Shown: positions 1 through 7,569 of the stretch, one piece after another
Position numbering within the stretch: the stretch's first letter is position 1
How the letters are laid out: the number at the start of each line of letters is the position of its first letter
Assembly (NCBI GenBank): GCA_947494805.1
Contig: CANLWK010000001.1
Coordinates: forward strand, 248,001 to 312,000
Length of the DNA stretch: 64,000 bases
Source: an uncultured Croceitalea sp.
GTDB taxonomy: Bacteria > Bacteroidota > Bacteroidia > Flavobacteriales > Flavobacteriaceae
Reading direction: 5' to 3'
Position numbers and translations under genes: made by a program
Notes under the pieces: model-generated
Seen by the model: only the letters and a program-made list of their open reading frames with translations
Databases searched by the model: none
What the model was told of the DNA's origin: nothing

Positions 1-146
1 TGAAAAAAGAAAAATTTGGCACAATATGGTCACTAGTGGCAAACTTGAAAACTCTTGAAATCGAAAGAGCAGAATCTAAACCCAAAGTGAACAATTTTAA
101 AGAAGAAGCTAGGCTCGATTGGTGGTTAAAAAAGAGAAACAAATAA
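1..146 (+). CDS. C-terminal end of a gene cut by the window edge
   Basis: An open frame enters from the left edge and ends at TAA 144-146. The visible 47 codons encode a charged, lysine-rich tail that ends in WWLKKRNK. No domain is recognisable from this piece. The codon at the edge reads xTG, so I cannot tell whether the gene starts here or further left. The next gene begins 26 bases downstream on the same strand and could be co-transcribed. This could also be a chance open frame. Confidence 0.4.
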   Translation, partial: KKEKFGTIWSLVANLKTLEIERAESKPKVNNFKEEARLDWWLKKRNK

Positions 147-172
147 CACCGTAAAACCTTGACTACAGTAGG

Positions 173-1006
173 ATGTCAAAAATTGTGGAAACAGTATTCG
201 GAAAGGTTGAATATACAGATATAGGGTCTGGTAGGCCAATTGTGTTTTTACACGGGGGACATTCCAATTGTAATGAAAGGCTTTTTCATCAGGGTTATGA
301 CATAGCTCGGTTTAGACTTATAACACCATCACGACCCGGTTATGGTAAAACACCACTTAATAGTGGTGAAACACCTGAGAAAGCAGCAAGACTGGTATTG
401 TGCCTAATTGACTTACTCCATCTTAAAAAGATAGTCATTGTCGGTATTTCTGCTGGTGGACTTACGGCTATTGCACTTGCGAACATTATGAAAAATGGTG
501 TGGATAAGCTTGTACTTATTTCTGCTATATCAAAAAAATGGTTGACCAAAAATGATCTTAGGTGGTATTTGAGCAAGGTGTTGTTTCATCCTATGACCGA
601 GACCATTACATGGAAATTGGTCAACGTTGGATTTCAAGTCGTACCAAGATATTTTACAAAGACATTTTTCAAGCAATTCTCCAATAAAAAAAGTGTTAAG
701 ATTGACGAAGGTGAACGGCGTGGATTAAAAGAAATGGTTGCATTGCAAAGGTCTGGATATGGTTTTTTGAATGATATCCATCAAGGCCTAAAGGTCGATG
801 TGCTAAAAGCTGTTCAATGCCCTACGTTGATTCTTCACAGTTTGAATGATGCCTCTGTGGCTGTGGACATTGCATATCATGCCCATAAGAATATTAGAAA
901 TTCTGAATTAAAGATTTACAACAATAAATGGGGTCATCTGTTGTGGCTTGGTTATGATAACCAAGAACCAATTAGAGAAGTCAACAACTATATTGCTTCA
1001 AAATGA
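173..1006 (+). CDS. alpha/beta hydrolase
   Basis: This is a 277-residue alpha/beta hydrolase of normal length for single-domain members. The oxyanion region HGG is at residues 27-29. The nucleophile elbow G-I-S-A-G is at 91-95, so Ser93 is the likely nucleophile. A late Asp in SLNDASV (about 223) and His255 in WGHLLW would complete the triad. No signal peptide is seen, so it should act in the cytoplasm. The substrate cannot be read from the sequence. The stop overlaps the next start by 4 bases, so it is probably the first gene of a coupled five-gene run that ends at 4145. The other four products are exported, which makes this cytoplasmic enzyme the odd member. Confidence 0.85.
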   Translation: MSKIVETVFGKVEYTDIGSGRPIVFLHGGHSNCNERLFHQGYDIARFRLITPSRPGYGKTPLNSGETPEKAARLVLCLIDLLHLKKIVIVGISAGGLTAIALANIMKNGVDKLVLISAISKKWLTKNDLRWYLSKVLFHPMTETITWKLVNVGFQVVPRYFTKTFFKQFSNKKSVKIDEGERRGLKEMVALQRSGYGFLNDIHQGLKVDVLKAVQCPTLILHSLNDASVAVDIAYHAHKNIRNSELKIYNNKWGHLLWLGYDNQEPIREVNNYIASK

Positions 1007-1902
1007 AAAAACTACTTGTACTTACTTCGACATTACTCCTTATTGGCTGCGCAAATGAGTTAAAACCGGAGCACACCAAAAATAACATGGTCGATCCCTT
1101 TAGCCCTGAAGAGTTTATTGGGGAACACCGAACCAAGGTTTCGGTTTTAGGAATGTTTCATTTTAGCAATCCTGGTTTGGATGATTATAAACATAAGTTT
1201 CCTTTTGATATTCTTAGTCAAGAACGTCAAAAACAGCTGGCCCAGCTACTTGATGCCTTAGAAGAATTCAGGCCTACCAAGATTTTGGTTGAGAATCCAC
1301 GTATTACGAATGATAGTGTGCTCAACAAAGCCTACCAAGAGTTCTTAAAGGCTGATTTTGATATTTCAGAACGGACCAGTGAAACCTATCAAATCGGATT
1401 CAAATTGGCGAAACGACTGGGCCATTCAAAGATTTATGCCTCAGATACCGAACGTCTAAAATGGTTTGGGGCTGATATTGATGATAGCACCTATGATGAA
1501 GAAGCCTATTTAAGGTCATTGGACCAATATAAAAAATTCAAACGCTATGATTATCAAAGTAAATCAAGGTTTGAAGACTCTTTGAAATCTGTACTACCAC
1601 TAAAGAACTACCTGCGTTTTTTGAACACGCCGTCAAATAGACTTAAGAATCATCAGGGCTATCTTACTGAATGGGCGGTGATCGGGGCCGGTGACCTTTA
1701 TAATGGCGCCGATGCTACGGCACGATGGTATCAAAGAAACCTTAGAATTTTTGCCAATGCCTATGACATTACAGATCTGTCAAAAGAAGAGCGTATGCTG
1801 CTGATTTACGGCTCAGGCCATGTCTGGACGCTTAGGCAGTTGTTTAAAGATTCACCAGATTTTGAATACATAGAGATTAATAAATATTTAAACGAAAATT
1901 AA
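1003..1902 (+). CDS. DUF5694 family lipoprotein
   Basis: A 299-residue protein with a lipoprotein signal (hydrophobic stretch, then LLIGC with Cys near residue 16). The mature part starts with a conserved-looking VLGMFHFSNPG strand, followed by ILVEN. This is the pattern of DUF5694, a Bacteroidota family whose core resembles the TraB/GumN-like fold (VxxxGxxH near the start, GxGH near the end). Here the late motif is YGSGHVW. The biochemical role is unknown. The paralogue at 30351-31181 shares the FHF/FHM opening, the IxVE motif, the ADA/ADEA-A-x-W/F-Y-x-RNLR block and the terminal GS-GH/SH. The gene overlaps the hydrolase by 4 bases and is followed 7 bases later by the next gene. Confidence 0.8.
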   Translation: MKKLLVLTSTLLLIGCANELKPEHTKNNMVDPFSPEEFIGEHRTKVSVLGMFHFSNPGLDDYKHKFPFDILSQERQKQLAQLLDALEEFRPTKILVENPRITNDSVLNKAYQEFLKADFDISERTSETYQIGFKLAKRLGHSKIYASDTERLKWFGADIDDSTYDEEAYLRSLDQYKKFKRYDYQSKSRFEDSLKSVLPLKNYLRFLNTPSNRLKNHQGYLTEWAVIGAGDLYNGADATARWYQRNLRIFANAYDITDLSKEERMLLIYGSGHVWTLRQLFKDSPDFEYIEINKYLNEN

Positions 1903-1909
1903 TCTAATC

Positions 1910-2650
1910 ATGGAAAAAGTGAAGAATGTGGTTCTGACCGTGAATACCGTACTGCTAGTAGTTTTCGGATTTTATCTTTTTAAATCTGATAGCGGTACAT
2001 CTAAAATCCATAAAGAAATAAAGGCCGAGCGCCTGAGTATTGTAGGGCCTGATGGACACTTGTATATTTCAATAAGCAATCCTGAACGTCAAACATTGGC
2101 AACGGTCAATGGAAAACCGCTTTCACCCGGAACAAATAGAGATTTGCCAGGAATCATCTTTTTTAACAGGATAGGAGATGAGTTGGGTGGTATCTATCAT
2201 GATGGTACAGAAGGGGAGAGTTTTGCGGGAATCACCTTTGACCAACAAAAGGATGATCAGATTCTGGCCATAATGAAAGATGAGTATAAAGAAGACGGTA
2301 AATGGAAACGCTGGTATGGTATGTTTTTGAGAGAACGTTCAGATTCCATCTCACAATTTGAAATGTTTCAAAATTTTTATAAAGAAACCGAGGACTACTC
2401 TAAAGAACAGAAAGAGATGGCCTATAGGGCCATGCGCAAGTTACAAGATGAAGAAATCAACGTATACCGTATGTTTTTAGGTCGTGAGGAAAACGAGAAT
2501 GTGGGCCTTTTTCTTTATGATTCTAAAGGGCGCGAACGTATTAAACTTTATGTCGATGCCGACGACCGACCAAAATTGACATTTTTAGATGAAGACGGAA
2601 ATGAGATGGAACAATTTCAGACCACTAAAGGTGAAGGTGTAACAGAATGA
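1910..2650 (+). CDS. membrane-anchored protein of unknown function
   Basis: A 246-residue protein with one N-terminal hydrophobic segment (about residues 7-25) that could be an uncleaved anchor, followed by a soluble acidic domain. The soluble part contains two similar beta-rich stretches: SIVGPDGHLYISISNP near residue 45 and LYDSKGRERIKLYVD near 210. This suggests an internal repeat of hairpins around a middle helical section rich in Glu and Lys. I recognise no named family and assign no function. It lies 7 bases after the DUF5694 gene, and its stop overlaps the next start (ATGA), so it is probably translated together with both neighbours. Confidence 0.7.
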   Translation: MEKVKNVVLTVNTVLLVVFGFYLFKSDSGTSKIHKEIKAERLSIVGPDGHLYISISNPERQTLATVNGKPLSPGTNRDLPGIIFFNRIGDELGGIYHDGTEGESFAGITFDQQKDDQILAIMKDEYKEDGKWKRWYGMFLRERSDSISQFEMFQNFYKETEDYSKEQKEMAYRAMRKLQDEEINVYRMFLGREENENVGLFLYDSKGRERIKLYVDADDRPKLTFLDEDGNEMEQFQTTKGEGVTE

Positions 2651-3060
2651 TGAAGATTAGAAAAGTAAAACATGGAACAGCAATGCCTTTTGTGTGGGTG
2701 CTCATGGTGTTGACCATGGGGCAGGCCCTTAAGGCTCAAGCGTTGTCTAAAAATGCAATTTGTAAAAATTGGAAACTTGACAAGTATCTTGAAGAGGGTG
2801 TGTATTACGCTCCTAAGGAAGTTGAAAACCAAGACTATCTTCAACTTAATAAAGACATGACCTTTGAGGCAAAAATGGAAGGAGAATCATATTCGGGTAG
2901 CTGGATGCTGAATACAAATGGAGAGTACCTAGAGTTGAAGTACAAGACCAAAGAGGTTGAAAAGCTTCGCATTCAACATTTGACCGCAGCGACATTGGTG
3001 CTCACCTATGATGTTGAACCCTACAGGTATACAGAAGCACATTACGTCACATGCCAATAA
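2647..3060 (+). CDS. small exported lipocalin-like protein
   Basis: A 137-residue protein with a cleavable-looking signal (residues 5-31, ending near LKAQA). The rest is about 100 residues: a WKLDKYLE opening, then SYSGSWMLNTNGEYLELKY and LVLTYDV. This layout of a tryptophan-led first strand and later GxW/LxL strands matches the lipocalin-like small domains common in Bacteroidota. Two cysteines (ICKN and VTCQ) bracket the domain and could form a disulfide. The assignment to a lipocalin-like fold is inference. Overlaps of 4 bases upstream and 10 bases downstream tie it into the same operon. Confidence 0.6.
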   Translation: MMKIRKVKHGTAMPFVWVLMVLTMGQALKAQALSKNAICKNWKLDKYLEEGVYYAPKEVENQDYLQLNKDMTFEAKMEGESYSGSWMLNTNGEYLELKYKTKEVEKLRIQHLTAATLVLTYDVEPYRYTEAHYVTCQ

Positions 3061-4145
3061 TACTTGATAGCCTAAAGCAAATAGTGGTATGTGTTCTGTT
3101 GTGTGCTGCTAAGCAGATAGCTGCACAAGAGACGGTGGTACTTAAGACCGTGCCTTTTGTGGTAGCATCCCCAAATTTTTACATTGATAAAATCATCGAT
3201 GATAGGGCCGAAAAATTTTTGACCCAGATTAAGAACGAAGAAGGTGATAAGGTGCCCATGACCTTGTACCCTAATCTGTCCGAAGCCTTAGATACATTTG
3301 TGACTACTTCTATAGCTAAGGCAGAGTTCAAAAAACCTATAGTCGTCAAAGTCAAAACCCTGAGAATTCAAGAGTCAAGAATAAATGAAACCGAGGTGAT
3401 TGCAAGGGTTGACATTCATCTTGTGTTTTATGAAAAAAAGGGACGTAGTTTAAAAGAATGTTATCAGATAAGCCATTCAGAAGATGAAGTTTTCGAAGCT
3501 CCCTTACTGCTTTTTTCGAAAAATGAAGAGGTCTCAGCGACCCATGAAAAAAGAATAAGGGCGGCCATTGAATATTGCATATTGGCCTTTGTGGCCAACC
3601 AAAATGAACAACAAGAAGCTTTGGGCCATTTTGACCATGTTGATGCCAGGGGCATTTCCGACCGGTCGCTGAACAAATGGTACAATATCATCAGTTATAG
3701 ACAAATACTTACAAGTACGTATCACAAGGGTTGGGCGTTGGGATACACTGGTTTTCTTGATAGTGACAGAGATTTTATTGTTCCTTATGAGCTAAATTTT
3801 GAGCAATATGTCGTTAAAGATGATTTTGCAGCTGAACAGGGTTTTGAGTATGTTGATTCTTATGTACTGCGCCCCGGACTCTTTGGCTATAAAAAAATAG
3901 TGCCAGGAATTTATGGCGCGGTGGGCATTAATTTACCTGTTGGAATTGAAGCGGCCAAAGGGCTGAATGATGATGATGAGAAATACAGATTTTTAATCGG
4001 TATTGGTGCGAGTCAGGGGGTTAAAATAATTTCGTGGAAAAGAAATGGAATTGTCTTTGGTATTGAATTCTTTCAACAAATTCAGAACTCAGAAATTTAT
4101 ACCAGAGATATTGGTCTCGAATTTTCCATCGGGGTCAATTTTTAG
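3051..4145 (+). CDS. exported protein of unknown function
   Basis: A 364-residue protein with a signal peptide (about residues 9-25, ending IAAQ before ETVVL). The first part up to about residue 190 is mixed alpha/beta. The C-terminal third has alternating hydrophobic and glycine-rich strands (YGAVGINLPVGIEA, FLIGIGASQGVKI, IGLEFSIGVNF) and ends in phenylalanine. A terminal aromatic residue after amphipathic strands is typical of outer-membrane beta-strands, so the C-terminal part may sit in the outer membrane. No named family is recognised. It overlaps the preceding gene by 10 bases and is the last gene of the run, followed by 122 non-coding bases. Confidence 0.65.
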   Translation: MPIILDSLKQIVVCVLLCAAKQIAAQETVVLKTVPFVVASPNFYIDKIIDDRAEKFLTQIKNEEGDKVPMTLYPNLSEALDTFVTTSIAKAEFKKPIVVKVKTLRIQESRINETEVIARVDIHLVFYEKKGRSLKECYQISHSEDEVFEAPLLLFSKNEEVSATHEKRIRAAIEYCILAFVANQNEQQEALGHFDHVDARGISDRSLNKWYNIISYRQILTSTYHKGWALGYTGFLDSDRDFIVPYELNFEQYVVKDDFAAEQGFEYVDSYVLRPGLFGYKKIVPGIYGAVGINLPVGIEAAKGLNDDDEKYRFLIGIGASQGVKIISWKRNGIVFGIEFFQQIQNSEIYTRDIGLEFSIGVNF

Positions 4146-4267
4146 TATTAAAATGCTTTAATGCCCCTTCGACTCAAGAAAAAGTGATTTTTTGACAAAT
4201 CAAGAACTCAAATTGTCTAGTACTTTACACGTACAGTTCATTCAATTAGAATTCAAAAACCCAAATC

Positions 4268-5773
4268 ATGAAGAAAATAATCTTTTTTACGGCCCTCCTA
4301 CTTTTTGGTTTAACATCGTGCGATGATGATGACCAAGCCGAGCTTAACAATGAAAACCAACTATTGACATTTTCTTTCTTATCAAAGGACAATGATGAAC
4401 TTTCTGCAGATGTCAATGGAACAGTGGATCAAAGCACTAAAACAGTACTTGTTGAACTCTCGGATAAAATAGATGTTTCGGAGCTGAAGCCTACGATTAC
4501 CATTTCAGAAAATGCTACTGTGAGTCCAGATAATCAGATAACAACTGACTTTTCAGAGGCGGTCACGTATCAAGTCAAAGCAGAAGATGGGGCTACCCAA
4601 GACTATAAAGTGACCGTGACCTTGCCCAAGTCCAGTGCCAAGCAATTGTTGTCGTTTGTCTTTTTAGCCTCAGATAATGAAGGATTGTCAACGGATGTAG
4701 AGGCCGTCATTGATGAAGTGAACAAAACCGTTTCAGCAGCAGTACCTTTTGGCGTTTCTTTAGATGCCTTGGTGCCAACCTTACAGGTTTCTGAGAATGC
4801 CGAAGTGAATCCAGGGGATAAAATAATAACTGATTTTAGTAGCAATGTAAGCTATGAGGTAAAAGCTGAAGATGACGGTACACAAACATATACTGCGATC
4901 ATTACCAATGCTCCATTGACCGATCGGGATGTACTCATCGCTTGGTACAATCTGAATCCGAACAATACCCTTGATTGGGATTTTTCGAAAGAAATTGACG
5001 AATGGGAAGGAATTACGGTTGCCGACGGGCGCGTGGAGCAAATAAGGATTCAGTCCAAGGGGCTATCGACGATGACACCACTGATAGAATACCTCACTGA
5101 GCTGAACGCTTTGGTGCTTGTGGGCAATGAAATTTCGTCTTTGCCCGCACAAATAGCAGGCCTAAAAAAATTAAGGGCTTTAGATCTAACAGAAAACTTA
5201 TTGGAAAGTCTTCCTGCAGAAATCGGCAATCTGACGAGCTTGCAATCTATTGTGCTTCACAACAACGGGGTAATTACTTTGCCGACCGATATCGGTAATC
5301 TAGAGAATTTAATCCAACTTGATCTTACTTTTAATGATTTGAACAGCTTGCCAAGTGAGGTGGGACAGCTTAAAGAACTTCAGAGCTTATCGGTATATGG
5401 CAGCAGGCAATTGGCGTCGGTACCTGAAGAAATAGGGAACTTGACCAAACTGATCAACCTCAATTTAGGTTGGTGCAATCTTTCAAGTGTACCGAGTACG
5501 TTGGGCAATTTGACCAACTTGACAGATTTACGTATCGATGAAAATGGACTTCAAGAAGTGCCCAAAGAGATTGGTAACCTTATTAATGTCAAAACCTTAC
5601 AACTTCAAAAAAATCAAATATCACAATTGCCTTCAGAACTTGGCGGGTTGAGCAGTTTGCTTGTATTGTACATTCAAGAAAATCAAATCACCACACTGCC
5701 ACAAGAATTGTGTGACCTTATAACAACAAATAACGTTTCGGTGGACAAAGACTCTGGGGCTTCATGTCCTTAA
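4268..5773 (+). CDS. leucine-rich-repeat lipoprotein with two DUF5018-like domains
   Basis: A 501-residue surface-type lipoprotein. The signal ends in LTSC with Cys18, followed by acidic residues (DDDD), a feature associated with export of lipoproteins to the surface in Bacteroidota. Two consecutive domains of about 95 residues follow. Both carry the LxFSFL/LSFVFL opening and the TDFSxxVxYxVKAEDGxxQxY ending seen in DUF5018-type cadherin-like domains. From about residue 255 there are roughly ten leucine-rich repeats of the 23-residue LxxLxxLxLxxNxLxxLPxxIGNL type. The C-terminus is short and has one Cys pair. It likely binds a protein or glycan partner at the cell surface, but the partner cannot be inferred. 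It has its own upstream space of 122 bases. Confidence 0.85.
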   Translation: MKKIIFFTALLLFGLTSCDDDDQAELNNENQLLTFSFLSKDNDELSADVNGTVDQSTKTVLVELSDKIDVSELKPTITISENATVSPDNQITTDFSEAVTYQVKAEDGATQDYKVTVTLPKSSAKQLLSFVFLASDNEGLSTDVEAVIDEVNKTVSAAVPFGVSLDALVPTLQVSENAEVNPGDKIITDFSSNVSYEVKAEDDGTQTYTAIITNAPLTDRDVLIAWYNLNPNNTLDWDFSKEIDEWEGITVADGRVEQIRIQSKGLSTMTPLIEYLTELNALVLVGNEISSLPAQIAGLKKLRALDLTENLLESLPAEIGNLTSLQSIVLHNNGVITLPTDIGNLENLIQLDLTFNDLNSLPSEVGQLKELQSLSVYGSRQLASVPEEIGNLTKLINLNLGWCNLSSVPSTLGNLTNLTDLRIDENGLQEVPKEIGNLINVKTLQLQKNQISQLPSELGGLSSLLVLYIQENQITTLPQELCDLITTNNVSVDKDSGASCP

Positions 5774-5947
5774 AGTCTTTCCATGAATAGAAGAAGTGTA
5801 CACCTTACCGAATGGAATGGTGGTAACTTCTTCTGTCATGATTTGGTAAAATTTTAAATCATTAAAAGTAGACCATGGTCCGGTTTAATTTGCTGTTGAG
5901 CATTTCTCTTTCAAGAGCGATGTCTTAGAAGTTCATTTTATATCAAA

Positions 5948-6469
5948 ATGCTCATGAAACTATTTCTATTCTTTTCTTTGATTATTTTGTGCTGTACTAA
6001 GTTACAGGCACAGAAGAAAAGTGTAGAAAAGCCTGTGATTTCAGATCTGAATTCAAACAATCAAATTATTCAGTATCGCATGGACGCCCCATTGGGTGTC
6101 AACGCCGAACAATCTGTTTATGGACTTGTAGATTTTCCTATGACGAAAAAGGGGGCTTTTCGAATGGAACGTTCGTATACTAAGTTTGGAAATCAAGAGC
6201 AATTGAATGCCGGTTTGGCGATTAAATATTTTATGGGGAAAAAGTATTATCTCATTGGTGGTGGTGAAATACAGTACGATATCAACTCGAATACCGGCAC
6301 ACCACAAAGAGAATTGATGCGTTTAGGTGTTGGCGTCGGTTATACGTTAGACCCCAATATCATATTGGAACTTGGATATAAACCGGTGATTGGCAAGGCA
6401 AATTCTGAAGTATTGGAAAATGTGATCAGCAATAGAAAAAGCACTTTTTTTTTAAGGGCACGGTTTTGA
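5948..6469 (+). CDS. small exported protein, possible outer-membrane barrel
   Basis: A 173-residue protein with a signal peptide (about residues 4-22, ending LQAQ). The mature part shows alternating strands rich in glycine and aromatics (LNAGLAIKYFMGKKYYLIGGGEIQYDI, MRLGVGVGYTL, IILELGYKPV) and finishes with STFFLRARF. The terminal Phe and the strand pattern resemble small outer-membrane barrels, but the length would only allow about six to eight strands. Family and role are unknown. The downstream hairpin at 6478-6517 may end its transcript. Confidence 0.6.
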   Translation: MLMKLFLFFSLIILCCTKLQAQKKSVEKPVISDLNSNNQIIQYRMDAPLGVNAEQSVYGLVDFPMTKKGAFRMERSYTKFGNQEQLNAGLAIKYFMGKKYYLIGGGEIQYDINSNTGTPQRELMRLGVGVGYTLDPNIILELGYKPVIGKANSEVLENVISNRKSTFFLRARF

Positions 6470-6477
6470 TGATTGCT

Positions 6478-6517
6478 TTACATTCCTAATCCTACAACGG
6501 GTAGGACGAGGAATGTA
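6478..6517 (+). terminator. hairpin downstream of 5948-6469
   Basis: An imperfect inverted repeat: TTACATTCCT with TCCTAC on the left pairs with GTAGGA and AGGAATGTAA on the right around an AACGG loop. It begins 9 bases after the stop codon. No strong T-tract follows, so it may be a transcript-stabilising hairpin and not a true terminator. Confidence 0.45.
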
Positions 6518-6571
6518 ACCATGAGTTATATTGATTCTTGAATTTTAATTAAAACATGGCTGCTGAAACTA

Positions 6572-6793
6572 TTAATCATTTAGTTCAACAGGCCCTACCT
6601 TTTCGAACAGCTCCATTACCCTCTCTTTTTCTAAAGCGGGCACTTCTTTCAATAAATCTTGATACAATTCGATGAACACTTTGGGTTTTTCCGGTTTTTT
6701 TGTGACAAAGTCTAAGATTATGGTGTTGAATTTTTCTTTTCCAATGACCCTCTGTAATCGATTGAGGGCAATAGCCCCTTTATGGGGTTCTAA
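6572..6793 (-). pseudogene. C-terminal relic of an M1-type peptidase
   Basis: The minus strand carries an uninterrupted 73-codon reading frame that ends at TAA (6574-6572) and is closed upstream by another TAA just right of 6793. It has no start codon. The peptide begins EPHKGAIALNRLQRVIG, continues through a lysine-rich helix, and ends VMELFEKVGPVELND. The KGA-x-AL-x-x-L-x-x-x-IG block and the final L-FEK-x motif match the extreme C-terminus of M1-family aminopeptidases, including those fused to ABC permeases in Bacteroidota. The catalytic part is absent. No source copy is visible in this window. The family call is from memory of the motif. Confidence 0.5.
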
Positions 6794-6977
6794 TTAATCG
6801 GTTAAAACGAAAGTCTATTAGGCAACCCATTTAAATGTAGATTCATTCCTATCCAGCATTTATTAAAACCAACGCTGTCTGCTGTTCAGATTCCTAATTC
6901 TGCATTTAGGAGATTTCTTTTCTCAATTCCAGACATATTTAACTCTTTGCGATATTAATCATAACCGCGCACAATGT

Positions 6978-7553
6978 ATGGATCGAAAAAAATTTTTGCT
7001 CGTCTCTTTTTCAAGTCTTGCCTCGATTCCGGTATTTGGCCTCGTAAAGAAGAAAGAAGGGAACAGGTGTATTACCCAAGCTGATGCTTTAGGCCCTTAT
7101 TTCCGAAGAAATGTTCCTCTCAATAATCGAATGACCACTTTAGATGGAGGTAGGGTACTTCGGATATCAGGAATAGTATATGATGGGGAAGATTGTCAGG
7201 AAAAGAAAACATTGTCCGGAAGCACAATTGATGTTTGGCATGCGGGGACAGATGGCAACTACGACAACAGTTCAAAAGACTTCCTATTCAGAACAAAAAT
7301 TAATACCGACAGCTCTGGTAGATATAGCTTCACTACAATTCTACCCGGAAAATATGGTAGCAGACCAAGGCATATTCATTACAAAATTGAAAGTGGAGGA
7401 TATGAGACATTGGTAACCCAACTCTATTTTGAGGGTGCCGAACATGGTTCAGATTACTTGTCAAGGAAGGCATCAACAGATCGTTTTATCGAATTGAAGG
7501 CTAATGATGGAACGTTGGAAGGAACGTTCGATATCTACATGCAAAAAAAATAA
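6978..7553 (+). CDS. exported intradiol ring-cleavage dioxygenase-like protein
   Basis: A 191-residue protein with an N-terminal hydrophobic export signal after MDRKK. The core matches intradiol dioxygenases: EG.. /ALGPYFRR near residue 40, DVWHAGTDGNYDN near 95, and LPGKYGSRPRHIHYKI near 130. By analogy with protocatechuate 3,4-dioxygenase, the Tyr in GNYD, the Tyr in GKYG and the two His of RPRHIH would bind Fe(III). The family cleaves catechol-type rings between the two hydroxyls. At 191 residues it is shorter than the catabolic enzymes and is exported, so it belongs with the extracellular or periplasmic dioxygenase-like group whose substrates are mostly undefined. It is 16 bases upstream of a DUF5916 gene and probably co-transcribed. 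Confidence 0.8.
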   Translation: MDRKKFLLVSFSSLASIPVFGLVKKKEGNRCITQADALGPYFRRNVPLNNRMTTLDGGRVLRISGIVYDGEDCQEKKTLSGSTIDVWHAGTDGNYDNSSKDFLFRTKINTDSSGRYSFTTILPGKYGSRPRHIHYKIESGGYETLVTQLYFEGAEHGSDYLSRKASTDRFIELKANDGTLEGTFDIYMQKK

Positions 7554-7569
7554 CCAAGACTACTGAACT

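Larger units (their letters stand above)
6470..6977. other. intergenic stretch holding a hairpin and a peptidase relic
   Basis: Apart from the hairpin (6478-6517) and the M1 relic (6572-6793), the rest (6794-6977) shows no coding frame of note and no clear promoter. The abrupt loss of homology beside a stop at about 6794 suggests an old deletion junction here. Confidence 0.5.
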
